A stretch of 64,000 nt of DNA from assembly GCF_900109575.1 (NCBI RefSeq), contig NZ_FOAF01000015.1:42746-106745 (forward strand), read 5' to 3'. How positions within the stretch are numbered: position 1 is the first letter of the stretch; each line of letters opens with the position of its first letter. Shown here in pieces: positions 44,848-55,786 of this stretch. The notes under the pieces are model-generated. The model ran no database searches and was not told the origin of the DNA. It saw only the letters and a program-made list of their open reading frames with translations. A program made the position numbers and the translations under genes. The stretch is from Olivibacter domesticus. Its GTDB lineage: Bacteria; Bacteroidota; Bacteroidia; Sphingobacteriales; Sphingobacteriaceae.

Positions 44848-47800
44848 ATGAAGAAAAACCTATCGCAATCTAATGCTTTGCTTAAACTCTTGCTAGGCAT
44901 TTTTTTAGCTCTTTATGCTTCGACGACTTTTGCTCAGCAAACTGTTCAGGTCTCTGGTCAGGTTAAAGATGCTTCGAGTGGCCTACCGCTTCCAGGCGTA
45001 AGTATCTTTCTCCGGGAGAGCCAGTCTCAAACCCAGACCGATGCCGACGGAAATTTTACCCTCTCTGCTGAAAATGGACAAACACTTATCTTTAGATATG
45101 TCGGATATGAAGAAGTACAGCAAACGATTACGGGCTCCGTTCTCCAAGTGAGGCTAACCAGCAATTTACAGCAGCTCGATGAAGTTGCTGTGGTTGGTTA
45201 TAATGTTGTGAAACGAGAGAATTTAACGGGGGCCGTTGCTAGTATCGGGAGTAAGCAGATTGAGCAATTACCTATCCAGAATGCACTGCAGGCTATGCAG
45301 GGACGGGTTGCAGGGGTCGATGTTACAGCAAATTCAAGACCGGGTGAAATGGGAAGCATTCGTGTTCGCGGAAATCGATCCCTCTTAGCAACAAATAATC
45401 CGCTCTATGTGGTAGATGGAATTCCCCTATCGGCTGGAGGTATCGACGCGATTAATCCGCACGATATAGAAACCATCGATGTATTAAAGGATGCTTCTGC
45501 CACCGCTGTGTATGGTTCGAGAGCCGCTAACGGCGTGATTATGATTACCACAAAGAAAGGTAAGCAAGGAGTCGCTCAGATTAACTACAATGTTATCAAT
45601 ACGTTTGAGAAGATCAACGATCTGAATACAATGTTCGATGCAGGCGAATATGCTGAATATAGAAGGAATGCTTATCGATCGGTTTCTACCACAAATTCAG
45701 AAACTGGTTATACTACACCTTATCCTAATCCTACCCAGGATAAAAGAATATTGGGTGTTGATCCTTATGCCTGGGAAAATATTGCGAAGGGTTATACATG
45801 GGTAGATAAAGACAACCTCATCGCACAAATGCGGCCAACCACTGCGGATGAAAAAGCAAGGTGGGGTGTCGATGAAGTGCCTATTTACAATGCTAGCCAG
45901 ATCCCTACTACTGGGTGGACTGACTACGTTACGCAAACCGGATTTACTACCGATCATACCCTCGGCGTGTCTATGGGTAGCGATAAAATGACTGCTAATT
46001 TTACAGGAGGCTACCTGAATCAAAAAGGAACCAACAAAGGGCAAGATTATAAACGCTATAGTGGAAGAGTTGGTTTAGAGGCCCGTCCAACAGATTGGTT
46101 TACATTGGGAGCTTCTATCAGTGGAACTTGGTCTGTTCAAAATTATGGATACACAGGCTCGGGCAGCCGGGCAGCAAATGCTATTTACGGAGCTGCACAA
46201 GGCATGCTGCCTTATGCAGTGCCTTATGATGATCAAGGGAACTACATTTATTTACCTGGTGGCGATATAAACATTGTTAACCCCATATTGGAGCACGAAT
46301 ATGTAATAAATGAACGTACGGCTTTACGTGCATTAGGAAGTTTTTTTGCTGAAATTAAGCTGATGGATGGATTGAAATATCGGATGAATTATGGGCCTGA
46401 TTTTAGAAATTTCCGGAATGGTCAATTCCAGGATGCCCGCTCTATCTTACGTGGTGGTGGCGCTTCAACATCTACAAATTATGCACGTTTAGGTAAAACG
46501 CAAAACATTGCTTGGACATGGGATAATCTGATTTACTATAATAAAAATTTTGCTGAAAAACATGCAATTGATGTTACCCTACTGCAGAGCATGACATCCA
46601 ACCGGTCTGAAAATTCTGATATGACGGCCATCGACCTGCCTTATAATAGTCAGCTATGGTATAACTTATCCTCCACTGCAAGAGGCGAGTTGCAAGGCTG
46701 GGGCTCCGGTTACTCCAAGAATACGTTAATGTCTTATATGGCTCGTGTCAATTATACTTTTGCGGATAAGTATATTTTAACAGCTTCGAATCGTTGGGAT
46801 GGTGCATCGGTGCTTGCGCCTGGTAATAAGTGGCAATCTTTTCCGGCGGCGGCACTTGCCTGGCGAATGGAACAGGAAAGCTTTATAGAAAATACGCCTT
46901 GGGTTAATCAATTGAAATTCCGTATTGGTGTGGGAACTACAGGAAACTCAGCGATTGATCCGTATACTACCATGGGGGGCCTAATTGAGATGCCTATTGT
47001 ATTTGGTAATCAGGTGGAAATGGGATACATTCCATCGGACCCCAAAGCATCTAGTCCGGGTACCATGGCAAATCGAGAGCTGAAATGGGAACGGACAACC
47101 CAATGGAATGCGGCGGTAGATTTTGGTCTGTTCAAAAACAGATTAAGCGGTTCATTGGATTTCTATACATCCAAAACGAATGATTTGTTAATGAATCGTC
47201 CAATACCAACGGTCAACGGATTTACTACCATGTATTATAACGTAGGAAAGACTAAAAATCGAGGGGTAGAGCTAACACTGTCATCTATGAATATCGATCA
47301 ACCTAATTTCAAGTGGCTGACCGATTTTAATATCGCCACCAATAAAGATGAGATCGTTGAGTTATTGGATGGCCAATCAGATCTTCCTGCTTCTAGTTTC
47401 TTTATCGGACAGCCTTTATTTGTTTACTATGACTATGAAAAAGTAGGTATTTGGCAAACGACTGATGCCGATGAAATGCAGCGATTTAATGATAATGGAG
47501 CAACCTATAAAGCAGGTGATATTCGGGTAGCGGATTTAAATGGTGATTATGTCATTGATAATAACAACGATAGAAAAGTACTTGGAAATCGGTTCCCTAG
47601 ATGGACAGCCGGTATCACTAACACGCTGAACTACAGGAATTGGGAGTTATCTTTCTTCTTCTATGCCAGGTGGGGCTTCTTAATAGAAGGTGGAGCTGTG
47701 GATATGCAAGGCCGTTATGCCTCGCGGGAAATAGATTATTGGACGCCTGATAATCCTACAAACGCCTATCCTAGGGCCGATTTTGGCAATGGAGGTCAAC

Positions 47801-48036
47801 CTATCCACTATTCATCTATGAACTATCAAAATGGCTCTTTTATCAAACTTAGAAATGTGTCATTGGGTTATAGCTTCGCACCCAATATTTTAAAGACACT
47901 TCATATGAGTAATTTGAAGGTATACGGACAAATGATCAATCCTTATATCTATACGAAGAATGGATTTATAGATCCTGATATTAATTCATCGATTTCGTCT
48001 AGAAGTTTTGTAATCGGACTTAATGTAACTTTCTAA
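44848..48036 (+). CDS. SusC-family TonB-dependent glycan importer (first pair)
   Basis: A 1062-residue outer-membrane transporter from the ATG at 44848. An upstream in-frame start 60 bp earlier would spoil the signal peptide ([17 protein letters not shown]). After the signal comes a carboxypeptidase-regulatory domain ([21 protein letters not shown], about 35-110), the TonB plug with [25 protein letters not shown] and [34 protein letters not shown], then the large barrel. There is no STN domain, so no anti-sigma signalling is expected. It is followed 13 bp later by susD, with which it forms a lidded importer of oligosaccharides. The upstream 21-bp element links it to GH28. Confidence 0.94.
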   Translation: MKKNLSQSNALLKLLLGIFLALYASTTFAQQTVQVSGQVKDASSGLPLPGVSIFLRESQSQTQTDADGNFTLSAENGQTLIFRYVGYEEVQQTITGSVLQVRLTSNLQQLDEVAVVGYNVVKRENLTGAVASIGSKQIEQLPIQNALQAMQGRVAGVDVTANSRPGEMGSIRVRGNRSLLATNNPLYVVDGIPLSAGGIDAINPHDIETIDVLKDASATAVYGSRAANGVIMITTKKGKQGVAQINYNVINTFEKINDLNTMFDAGEYAEYRRNAYRSVSTTNSETGYTTPYPNPTQDKRILGVDPYAWENIAKGYTWVDKDNLIAQMRPTTADEKARWGVDEVPIYNASQIPTTGWTDYVTQTGFTTDHTLGVSMGSDKMTANFTGGYLNQKGTNKGQDYKRYSGRVGLEARPTDWFTLGASISGTWSVQNYGYTGSGSRAANAIYGAAQGMLPYAVPYDDQGNYIYLPGGDINIVNPILEHEYVINERTALRALGSFFAEIKLMDGLKYRMNYGPDFRNFRNGQFQDARSILRGGGASTSTNYARLGKTQNIAWTWDNLIYYNKNFAEKHAIDVTLLQSMTSNRSENSDMTAIDLPYNSQLWYNLSSTARGELQGWGSGYSKNTLMSYMARVNYTFADKYILTASNRWDGASVLAPGNKWQSFPAAALAWRMEQESFIENTPWVNQLKFRIGVGTTGNSAIDPYTTMGGLIEMPIVFGNQVEMGYIPSDPKASSPGTMANRELKWERTTQWNAAVDFGLFKNRLSGSLDFYTSKTNDLLMNRPIPTVNGFTTMYYNVGKTKNRGVELTLSSMNIDQPNFKWLTDFNIATNKDEIVELLDGQSDLPASSFFIGQPLFVYYDYEKVGIWQTTDADEMQRFNDNGATYKAGDIRVADLNGDYVIDNNNDRKVLGNRFPRWTAGITNTLNYRNWELSFFFYARWGFLIEGGAVDMQGRYASREIDYWTPDNPTNAYPRADFGNGGQPIHYSSMNYQNGSFIKLRNVSLGYSFAPNILKTLHMSNLKVYGQMINPYIYTKNGFIDPDINSSISSRSFVIGLNVTF

Positions 48037-48049
48037 TTCTGCATTTATC

Positions 48050-49930
48050 ATGAAAACAATCAATAAAAAGATATATATGGGCTTGTTACTAACAAGTGCC
48101 ATTTTGCCAACTTCTTGTTCTAAGTTTTTAGACGAACAGGTGGTTGCGACCTTAACTAATCAACATTACCAAACAGTAGAAGGTTTGGAAAGTTTGGTGG
48201 TGGGCATGTACGACGGACTACGATTCCATTTTAATTATGAATGGGCTTACACCACCACTAATTATGGGGTGGATGAATTTACAAATGGAGGCGGTTTGGA
48301 TAAAGTGCATTTCAATACTTACTCTAGTGTATTGGACCCCGCTGTTGGTGAATTCGCCGATATCTGGGATAATATGTACGCCAATATAAATACAGCTAAC
48401 ACAGGTATTAAGAATATTCCTACTGTTTACCCAGACGGAGAACAAAAGAATACGCGGCTTGGCGAGTGTTACTTTATGCGCGCTTTTGACTATTTTAAAC
48501 TAGTTAAGCAATTCGGGGGTGTACCATTAAAACTAACCCCCTCTGAAAGCTTGCAGACTGATTTTTCCAGAGCATCAGCAGAACTGGTATATGCCCAGCT
48601 AATCAGCGACTTTAAGATGGCGGTTGATTTATTACCCACCACTGCTGGCCAAGTAGGACGCATTACAAGGGCAGCAGCGCAGCACTGCTTGGCGAAAGCT
48701 TATCTATATCGGGCGAGTGAGTTGAACGCGGCCTTTAGTAAGCCAACAGATCTAGATAGCGCCATTTATTTTGGTGAACAAGTAATAAATAACTCCCCGA
48801 ATAAATTAGCGGCAGATTACGCTGATTTATTTAAATACACCAAAGTGAACGACATAAATGAGACGAATTCCGAAATTTTACTAGCGGCACAATTCGATAA
48901 TCAAGATGCATTAGCAGGACGATACGGCAATCAAACACATCTGTATTTTCTTTCTATTTATCAAACTTTGCCAGGCATGACACGTGACATAGCAAATGGG
49001 CGCGAGTTTCAACGACTGAGGCCAACGGATTATGCGCTCGACGTGTTTAATAGAAAAATCGATTCTAGATTCTATAAGAGTTTTAAGTTCTCTTATATAG
49101 CCAACAACGCTAATACCCTACCTAGATGGACAGATGCCAATGCCCCAAGCTCGAACTTAGTAGGACAGCCGAAATTCAACGTCGGTGATACGGCTATCAC
49201 GTACATAGTGAATGATAGAAATGACACACGTTTTACAGCCGAAACGATTAGTAAAGCCGCGCCTTCTCTCTTTGTTCGCTACTATTATGATAACGGAGAG
49301 GTCAAATCTAACTGGACCATCAGCCAATATCTATCCTTGTCAAAATATATAGATGCTTTCCGTACGACTGTGTCTTCGCAAAAGGGTAGCAGAGACGGTA
49401 TTTTAGCCCGTACGGGTGAAACCTATCTGATAGTTGCCGAAGCATACGGCAGAAAAGGAGATTATGGTTCCGCTTTGCGGTATCTTAACATATTGCGACA
49501 AAGAGCTGGATTTAATGAGGGTGAAAATAGAACACCCGTTTACTACCGTGCGGAGAATGTAGCAGTTGGAACAGCTAGTTCTACCAAGAACGATATGTTG
49601 GTAACGGAAGCGGCCTTCACACCTGGAACTCCACAGGCCTTAGCCGAGATGTTTCCACCGTCAGCCAGCTCTATGGCGCAGTGTTTTGTTCATTTTATAT
49701 TGAATGAGCGATCTAGGGAGCTGCTAGGCGAATTTCATCGTTGGGAAGATTTGGCCAGAACAAAGACCTTGGTGGAAAGAGATCAACAATTCAATCCGGA
49801 AGCGGCACCGAACGTACGGGAAAAGCACTTACTCCGTCCGGTCCCCCAAAGCTTTTTGGATGCAGTACAGCGTAATGGTGCTTCCTTGACCTCGGATGAG
49901 AAGCAAGCGATGCAGAACCCAGGATGGTAA
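48050..49930 (+). CDS. SusD/RagB-family glycan-binding lipoprotein (first pair)
   Basis: A 626-residue surface lipoprotein (lipobox LPTSCSKF, about Cys23). It has the SusD/RagB helical scaffold: [99 protein letters not shown], and the closing [22 protein letters not shown] plus [10 protein letters not shown]. It binds the glycan as the lid of the preceding SusC. It is 626 residues, somewhat longer than many SusD proteins, possibly through extra surface loops. A terminator hairpin follows. Confidence 0.94.
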   Translation: MKTINKKIYMGLLLTSAILPTSCSKFLDEQVVATLTNQHYQTVEGLESLVVGMYDGLRFHFNYEWAYTTTNYGVDEFTNGGGLDKVHFNTYSSVLDPAVGEFADIWDNMYANINTANTGIKNIPTVYPDGEQKNTRLGECYFMRAFDYFKLVKQFGGVPLKLTPSESLQTDFSRASAELVYAQLISDFKMAVDLLPTTAGQVGRITRAAAQHCLAKAYLYRASELNAAFSKPTDLDSAIYFGEQVINNSPNKLAADYADLFKYTKVNDINETNSEILLAAQFDNQDALAGRYGNQTHLYFLSIYQTLPGMTRDIANGREFQRLRPTDYALDVFNRKIDSRFYKSFKFSYIANNANTLPRWTDANAPSSNLVGQPKFNVGDTAITYIVNDRNDTRFTAETISKAAPSLFVRYYYDNGEVKSNWTISQYLSLSKYIDAFRTTVSSQKGSRDGILARTGETYLIVAEAYGRKGDYGSALRYLNILRQRAGFNEGENRTPVYYRAENVAVGTASSTKNDMLVTEAAFTPGTPQALAEMFPPSASSMAQCFVHFILNERSRELLGEFHRWEDLARTKTLVERDQQFNPEAAPNVREKHLLRPVPQSFLDAVQRNGASLTSDEKQAMQNPGW

Positions 49931-49964
49931 GTTCATCATATATATTGTTTAGTTTATATTGGTT

Positions 49965-50000
49965 CAACGAGGCTGCCCAAAAGGTAGCTTCGTTGTTTTT
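49965..50000 (+). terminator. Intrinsic terminator of the first SusC/SusD operon
   Basis: A 13-bp stem with two wobble pairs (49965-49977 with 49983-49995), loop CAAAA, and a run of five T, 35 bp after the susD stop. Confidence 0.82.
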
Positions 50001-50158
50001 ACTGAACATTGCTATTATGACTGTGTGCTTATGATTAAACGCAGAGAACGCATTAAAGAGCTTTCAGGACAGTGCCTGACAGTTAATTTCTTGAATTTAC
50101 TAACTTGTGCTTTTATTTAATAATAAAAGTTGAGTCAATTTTTTATAACCAATTACGA

Positions 50159-51541
50159 ATGGTCCCTATGGAACGAAAGCTTCTTCGAATACATATTCTC
50201 CCAGGTGTCTTAAGTTTGTTTTGTTGTTTATCCGCCTTGCCCTTATGTGCACAATATATTAGTAAGGGCGGAAACGATGCCACGGCACCTTTGCACCTGC
50301 TTAAGCCCGACTATGATACACCTTATGGTGAAACAAAACCCGAAGAGGTGAAGAATACCCTAGATAGGGTATACCAATATTTAAATACTGTTACTCCTGC
50401 AGCATTAGTCGATAAAGCTACAAACAAGGTGGTCGACCTGAAGCAAGCGAATGCTAGTCATATTTTTCAGCCCGGTGATTTCAGACTTATAAGTTATGAG
50501 TGGGGGGTAACCTACACCGGTATGTTAGAAGTGGCTGCAGCAACAGGCGATCAAAAGTATAAGGATTATACGGTGAAGCGGATTGATTTTATTGGTACGG
50601 TAGCAGCGCATTACAAAAAGTATCTTGAACAACATAAGGATGCTACTACCCCTGTGCGCAGCGTGCTGGAGCCACATGCTTTGGACGATGCGGGTTCCAT
50701 GGCGGCAGCTATGCTGAAAGCATTGGATGTAGGAGCTGAAGTTTCCCTTATCCGACCCTTAGTAGATCATTATATAGATTATATATTACATAAAGAATTC
50801 CGCCTACAGGACGGAACATTGGCGCGCAATCGGCCGCAGCCTAATACCTTGTGGTTAGATGATTTATATATGAGCCTTCCTGCGCTAGCACAGATGGGTA
50901 AATTAACGGGGGATAAAAGCTATTTTGACGAAGCCTTGAAGCAGTATCAGCAATTTGCAGGACGTATGTTCAATACCGAAAAAGGCTTGTATATGCATGG
51001 TTGGGTGCAAGATATGGATCCTCATCCCCAATTTCATTGGGCTAGAGCGAATGGCTGGGGGCTACTGACCAAAGTAGAACTGCTCGACGTGCTGCCTGCG
51101 GATTATCCGGGAAGGGAAGAGGTGCTTGAAAAACTCCGTAGCCATGTCATGGGCTTAGCTGAAAGGCAAGATAAAACGGGCTTTTGGCATCAATTGCTCG
51201 ATCGTAATGACTCTTACCTTGAAACATCAGCTACAGCGATTTATGCTTATTGTGTTGCAAGGGCAATCAATAAGGGTTGGCTTGACGCGAAGGCCTATGG
51301 TCCTATGGCTTTACTCGCTTGGAATGCAGTGAACACACAAGTAACAGCACAAGGTCAGGTAATGGGTACCTGTGTAGGCACGGGCATGGGTTTCGATCCT
51401 GCTTTTTACTATTATCGACCAATAAGCAATTTTGCTGCCCACGGCTATGGCCCCGTTTTATTGGCTGGAGCCGAAATTTATCGTCTATTGCAGCAACACC
51501 CTTTCGAAATTAATGATAGCTCAGTGCAGATGGTTAAATAA
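50159..51541 (+). CDS. GH105/GH88-family unsaturated rhamnogalacturonyl hydrolase
   Basis: About 460 residues from the ATG at 50159; an ATG at 50168 is also possible, while the start at 50105 adds an unlikely leader before the signal peptide (LSALPLCAQ). An (alpha/alpha)6-barrel enzyme: YEWGVTYTGMLEVAAATGD, DDAGSMAAAML, WLDDLYMSLPAL and HPQFHWARANGWGLLTKVELLDVLP include the acid residues and the WARxNGW signature. It cleaves unsaturated galacturonic or glucuronic acid from the ends of oligosaccharides produced by pectin lyases, releasing rhamnose-containing products. It stands between the SusC/SusD operon and the GH115 gene with its own short upstream region. Confidence 0.9.
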   Translation: MVPMERKLLRIHILPGVLSLFCCLSALPLCAQYISKGGNDATAPLHLLKPDYDTPYGETKPEEVKNTLDRVYQYLNTVTPAALVDKATNKVVDLKQANASHIFQPGDFRLISYEWGVTYTGMLEVAAATGDQKYKDYTVKRIDFIGTVAAHYKKYLEQHKDATTPVRSVLEPHALDDAGSMAAAMLKALDVGAEVSLIRPLVDHYIDYILHKEFRLQDGTLARNRPQPNTLWLDDLYMSLPALAQMGKLTGDKSYFDEALKQYQQFAGRMFNTEKGLYMHGWVQDMDPHPQFHWARANGWGLLTKVELLDVLPADYPGREEVLEKLRSHVMGLAERQDKTGFWHQLLDRNDSYLETSATAIYAYCVARAINKGWLDAKAYGPMALLAWNAVNTQVTAQGQVMGTCVGTGMGFDPAFYYYRPISNFAAHGYGPVLLAGAEIYRLLQQHPFEINDSSVQMVK

Positions 51542-51695
51542 TCGGATCGAAATTTTTTAGCAGGTTAAAACAAACACGATACCTACAATTTTGGTTTGCT
51601 GGACTTGCTAGCTATATCACGTGTATACTTAGGGGATGTCTTCCTATTTACTTCGTACGATATTCGTACATCTATCAGGTCCTGTTCAGGTCTTT

Positions 51696-51733
51696 GCCAG
51701 GTTTTGATCAGATTTATCTGATAAAAACCTGGC
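51696..51733. terminator. Inverted repeat between convergent GH105 and GH115 genes
   Basis: GCCAGGTTTT-G-ATCAGAT faces ATCTGAT-A-AAAACCTGGC (51696-51713 and 51716-51733), nearly continuous except one A/G mismatch. It stands between the stops at 51541 and 51789. No long T-run follows, so termination is inferred. Confidence 0.6.
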
Positions 51734-51788
51734 GAGATCTGATAAAAATCTGATAACCGACCGAAATTTGTAGGAAGCTGAGGTGAAA

Positions 51789-54185
51789 TTAATCATAAAT
51801 AAAAACCTGATCTATCACAACACCGGCATCAAGAGCGGTTAATGTCAAAACATGATTACGCTTCTCTGTTACAGGTAAAACGATACGGCGTATAGCCTGA
51901 TTACGCAGTACATTTTCTTTCCATTCTTCATTACGATCTTGTGTTTGATACGTGATTTCTTTTATATTTCCATTATTTAAAGCAATACCAAATCGCAATT
52001 GTTGTCCTTCAACAGGATGATTAGGCAATAGTCTAACCTCCACCCAAATGGAGTCGACATTCAAATTCGGCAATTTAAAAGAAATATTACTGTTTTTTTG
52101 TAATGACAAGGCCTTGCCCTCATAACCTAAACCTTCGATGGCAAGTGATTTTCCTGTACTACTGTCAAAATCAGTTCCATTAAAAGAATAGCGCGGCCGG
52201 TGATATGGAGGGAGCGGCTTTGTCGCTTGTTGACGATTTACACGGCCGAAAACCGGTAATTTGCGGGGTTGATAATCCATGATGTGGTTCCATTTACCGG
52301 CCTTTAAGTCATTGTACTGGCCTGTTAATGTAACAATGCTATCAAAAGCCATATCACTTTGCTGCCAATCTGCTTTATCGTGGCGGGCTAACTGTGCAAG
52401 CAGTAGTTTTCGGTTCATCTGTGCCGCAGCTTGCACAGGATACTTAACAAGTTCAAAAAATGCATCCTGCATGCTAGTAGGGAGTTGATTAGTGATTTTT
52501 TCTGCCTTTGTTGACAAGGCGTCATAGGCGAGTAATCTGTCTTTAATTTCCTTTTCACTCCAGGGTAAATCGCTAATTACCTGATATGACGAGTCACGCT
52601 CTTCCACCCTTGTATGCCCCATAAATTCAGGTTTACGAATGTAAGCTAAGCGATGATGTTCCTCCATTAGCGGGGTTATTTGCGTGGCATAGCCAGTGTC
52701 AAATATTCTTTCCAGCCAATGGTTTAGATGAGCAGCGATGCCTTCTGCCGATACCTGATTAATATTCCAAGCCATATCCAAAAACAGTTCAATCTGATAT
52801 TCCGACGGCTTGATGTCGCCCACATTTAATATCCACATCTTTTGTATGCCGCTATCATAGGCTAGCTTCATTTGTTGATACACTAAAGCAGGGTGCGTAG
52901 TGCCTAACCACAGATGGTCATGAGGTCTACCCCAATAGGATACATGATAATAAACACCATTGCCGCCGCGGCGTTTCAGTTCTGTTGTGCTTGGAAAATG
53001 ACGAATATACCCATAGTTATCATCTGGCCATACGAGTGTAACATCCTCTGGCACTTTTAAACCATTGTTGTATATTTCGAGTACTTCTTTGTAAGGAGTT
53101 AAGACTTGCGGTATGGCTGTTACATCCTTATTGATATACTTGGCAAGCAGCCCCCTTTCCTCCTTTATAATATCGTCCAACAGTGGGACGGCCTCTTTCA
53201 TGTCTTTTACTCCCTCCATTTGTCCATCATGAATGCCGCGCATGCCGATCGTATAAATGGCATTGATGCCCTCGCTTTCTTTTACCCGGTCTTCCCAATA
53301 TTTATAAATTCTTTCTTTATTCGTGAGATAGTTAAAATGTCCCATCGTTTTTACATCCCATTCATCTACATTGTTTCGAAGCATGGGTTCGGCATGCGAA
53401 GAGCCAATGACGATTTGGTAGTCTTCGGCCACTTTAGGGTTGCCTGGGTAATGAAAAAATGCCTTTGTACTTGGATGCATAGCGGGCCATATCAGATTTG
53501 CTTTTAGACGTAACAATAGCTCAAAAACCTTGGCATAGGTTTTAGGACCAATATCACCCGTTTCCGGTTCAAAGGTTTTGGCTGCCCAAGGTTGTAGCCC
53601 CCAATCTTCGTCGTTGATAAAGATGCCTCGGTATTTAACTGTAGGGGATGCCGAGATATAGCTTTCTTGCCGTACCGTAAGCTCTTCGCTTTTCTTTACG
53701 GGCACGTCTGCCCACCAATACCAGGGAGAAACGCCAATTTTTTCTGAGAGCGTAAATACACCGAAAGCCGTTCCCCGTGGATCACTGCCAGCAATTACCA
53801 GTGCTTTAGAGATAGTGCCGATAGGCTTGTCAACGATGTTTAGTCCAAAGCTTTCCCATTTACCATTCAGCCTTTCGCTAAAAGCAGGCTCCTTGCTGAG
53901 GAATTTTTTGATTAAGGGAGATGTTACGCTACCAATAACGATGACATTTCCATTCGCTTTAGAAAGATCTGTAAACACTTTCGGTTTAAAAGAAGTGACC
54001 CTTTCGATATCTTCTGCAAGAAGGTTCGCGGTAATAGAATCTAGCTTAGGCGCTTGTTTATCGTATAAGATAGACACCTTGATTGTTTTGGTGACAATTG
54101 GAAAGGTGTTTTCTTGCGCCGTAACCCAAGGCGAAATTAATAATGCAAAGAGGAAGAAGTAACAACTCTTTTTAAAGTCAATCAT
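51789..54185 (-). CDS. GH115-family alpha-glucuronidase-like enzyme
   Basis: A 798-residue secreted glycoside hydrolase. Signal peptide ends ISPWVTAQEN. GH115 landmarks include GTAFGVFTLSEKIGVSPWYWWADVPV, YRGIFINDEDWGLQPWAAKTFE, LLLRLKANLIWPAMHPSTKAF, HFNYLTNKERIYKYWEDR, RGGNGVYYHVSYWGRPHDHLWLG and IQKMWILNVGDIKPSEYQIELFLDMAWN. Family members release 4-O-methyl-glucuronic acid from xylan or glucuronic acid from arabinogalactan-type glycans. Length is slightly short; the C-terminal sandwich domain (about 700-798) ends early compared with many. It follows the GH43 gene by 73 bp. Confidence 0.9.
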   Translation of the reverse strand: MIDFKKSCYFFLFALLISPWVTAQENTFPIVTKTIKVSILYDKQAPKLDSITANLLAEDIERVTSFKPKVFTDLSKANGNVIVIGSVTSPLIKKFLSKEPAFSERLNGKWESFGLNIVDKPIGTISKALVIAGSDPRGTAFGVFTLSEKIGVSPWYWWADVPVKKSEELTVRQESYISASPTVKYRGIFINDEDWGLQPWAAKTFEPETGDIGPKTYAKVFELLLRLKANLIWPAMHPSTKAFFHYPGNPKVAEDYQIVIGSSHAEPMLRNNVDEWDVKTMGHFNYLTNKERIYKYWEDRVKESEGINAIYTIGMRGIHDGQMEGVKDMKEAVPLLDDIIKEERGLLAKYINKDVTAIPQVLTPYKEVLEIYNNGLKVPEDVTLVWPDDNYGYIRHFPSTTELKRRGGNGVYYHVSYWGRPHDHLWLGTTHPALVYQQMKLAYDSGIQKMWILNVGDIKPSEYQIELFLDMAWNINQVSAEGIAAHLNHWLERIFDTGYATQITPLMEEHHRLAYIRKPEFMGHTRVEERDSSYQVISDLPWSEKEIKDRLLAYDALSTKAEKITNQLPTSMQDAFFELVKYPVQAAAQMNRKLLLAQLARHDKADWQQSDMAFDSIVTLTGQYNDLKAGKWNHIMDYQPRKLPVFGRVNRQQATKPLPPYHRPRYSFNGTDFDSSTGKSLAIEGLGYEGKALSLQKNSNISFKLPNLNVDSIWVEVRLLPNHPVEGQQLRFGIALNNGNIKEITYQTQDRNEEWKENVLRNQAIRRIVLPVTEKRNHVLTLTALDAGVVIDQVFIYD

Positions 54186-54258
54186 TCGTTGATATTTTTA
54201 GAATCTTGGAAGGTGCTTCCGATAATTTTGTAATACTAAATTTAATAATAATAGCTTG

Positions 54259-55674
54259 CTATTTTGATGTGTCGATAATAAGCTTGTCGAGTGAAATCAT
54301 ATTACCTGTGCTACCATAAAGACTCTTTCTCTTGTCCGACCAGTTACCTCGTTCGCCCATCACAGTGACGGTTAATGTATAATGATCCTTAGGAAGGCGA
54401 GGACTCAGAAATTTGAGTGCTGAAATAGGATATTTACAGTACATATCAACGATAGAAGACAACACGGTTTTTCCATTGCTATTTTGGAGTTTAACTAAGG
54501 CGTAGCCTCCTTCTGGGCGCGCCATCCCATAAAAGGCAACCTGTGTGCCTTGAAAATGCGTGGAGAAGGATGCTCCTTTCATGTCGGAGCTCCGCAAAAA
54601 CAAGGTGTCTTGTGCCCAGTTTCCTACATACCTTACCCTATTTTTATCAGCGCTCTTAATGATCTTACCCTCAAAAGATGTTGGCAAGGCCATTCCATGT
54701 GATATGTCTATTTTCCAAGCTTCCTGATATACGGGAATAGACAGTGAGCTGTCAGAAACAATCAAAGGTTGCCAGACATAAGTAGCGGCGGAAGCTTGCT
54801 TGGGAAAAGACCACCGATCTCCCATATACATATAAGTCGTATCCTTTGTGCCTTCAATCGGCAAGACGAAGGTACATTGAGAATTCCATGTGAGCGTACC
54901 TTCCGGAGCAAAAACGCCCCTTTTTTCCCAAGGTCCATGCAATGATGTCGCTGTGAAGTAATAGTTGTCATTTCTTTCCCAACTGGTCAAATTTGAGCCT
55001 AAAAAGTAATATAGACTATCTTTACGAAAAAGGGTAGGTGATTCAAAGCCGGAAGCTAACGATTCATTTACTTTTTCCACTACACTTTTATAGTCCTCCG
55101 CCAACTTATAAATTTCGCCACCGTGTATGAGTACATAGCCCAAACCATCTTGGTCCTGAAAGGTACCCATATCCCATTTCCGAATAGGCTCGCCGTTAAA
55201 GAGCAAAGGCCCCTGAAAAATATAGGGGCCCGTAATGGTTTTAGAGGTAGCGTATCCAATAAATTGATCTATATAACCGAGCGTGTCGACATGCATATAC
55301 ATAATGTATTCACCGGTATTAGGACATTTCATCACTTTTGGTCGTTCACCTACTCTGTTGGCGCCTAATTTGCCGGCTGTTTGAACAGGGAGTGCTATAC
55401 GTTCAAATTTCCAGTTGTATAAGTCTACCGACGAATAACAGGAAAACCCATTAAATACGTTGGCCGAGTCTGTTTTGTATTCCCCAAAAAGATAATATTT
55501 GCCATTGTCCTTTATGATATTCGCTCCATGCGCACTCACGGCCTTGCCGCGGTTGTCCATCCAGGGAAGGCCTGAATAAATTGCGTTATAAGACTTTCGG
55601 TCTTGTGCCAAAGAAACGAGCGCATTCATCAGAAATATAGTTATAATGGCTGTCTCAATTATTTTTTTTGTCAT
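54259..55674 (-). CDS. GH43-type exo-beta-1,3-galactanase-like enzyme
   Basis: A 471-residue secreted enzyme (signal ends LVSLAQDRK). The five-bladed propeller opens with GKAVSAHGANIIKDNGKYYLFGEYK, followed by GFSCYSSVDLYNWKFERI, RVGERPKVMKCPNTGEYIMYMHVD, and GPYIFQGPL; this resembles GH43 subfamily 24/34 galactan 1,3-beta-galactosidases. The C-terminal 130 residues form a beta-sandwich of carbohydrate-binding type (RYVGNWAQDTLFL...SFSTHFQGTQVAFYGMARPEGGYALVKL). It could trim beta-1,3-galactan in type II arabinogalactan, pairing naturally with GH115. Its substrate is inferred. It lies between SusD of the second pair and GH115 in one orientation. Confidence 0.85.
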   Translation of the reverse strand: MTKKIIETAIITIFLMNALVSLAQDRKSYNAIYSGLPWMDNRGKAVSAHGANIIKDNGKYYLFGEYKTDSANVFNGFSCYSSVDLYNWKFERIALPVQTAGKLGANRVGERPKVMKCPNTGEYIMYMHVDTLGYIDQFIGYATSKTITGPYIFQGPLLFNGEPIRKWDMGTFQDQDGLGYVLIHGGEIYKLAEDYKSVVEKVNESLASGFESPTLFRKDSLYYFLGSNLTSWERNDNYYFTATSLHGPWEKRGVFAPEGTLTWNSQCTFVLPIEGTKDTTYMYMGDRWSFPKQASAATYVWQPLIVSDSSLSIPVYQEAWKIDISHGMALPTSFEGKIIKSADKNRVRYVGNWAQDTLFLRSSDMKGASFSTHFQGTQVAFYGMARPEGGYALVKLQNSNGKTVLSSIVDMYCKYPISALKFLSPRLPKDHYTLTVTVMGERGNWSDKRKSLYGSTGNMISLDKLIIDTSK

Positions 55675-55747
55675 AATAAGATTTCCTGTCTTTATGTATA
55701 TGTATTAACAAGTTAATAGGAGTGTCTAGCGTTATTTGACTGGAGCC

Positions 55748-55786
55748 TAGCAAAATGGAAAGGTGGCCATCCTTTCCGTTTTGCTA
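55748..55786 (-). terminator. Hairpin overlapping the second susD stop codon
   Basis: TAGCAAAATGGAAAGG (55748-55763) pairs with CCTTTCCGTTTTGCTA (55771-55786), 16 bp with one wobble and a 7-base loop; the susD stop codon lies in the stem. No T-run follows on the minus strand, so it may act as an mRNA-end stabiliser that separates susCD levels from the downstream hydrolases. Confidence 0.6.

Noticed and set aside
53106..53507. A 133-codon frame antisense to the GH115 gene
   Set aside because: Fully inside a strongly supported coding region with GH115 motifs on the other strand; no independent evidence.
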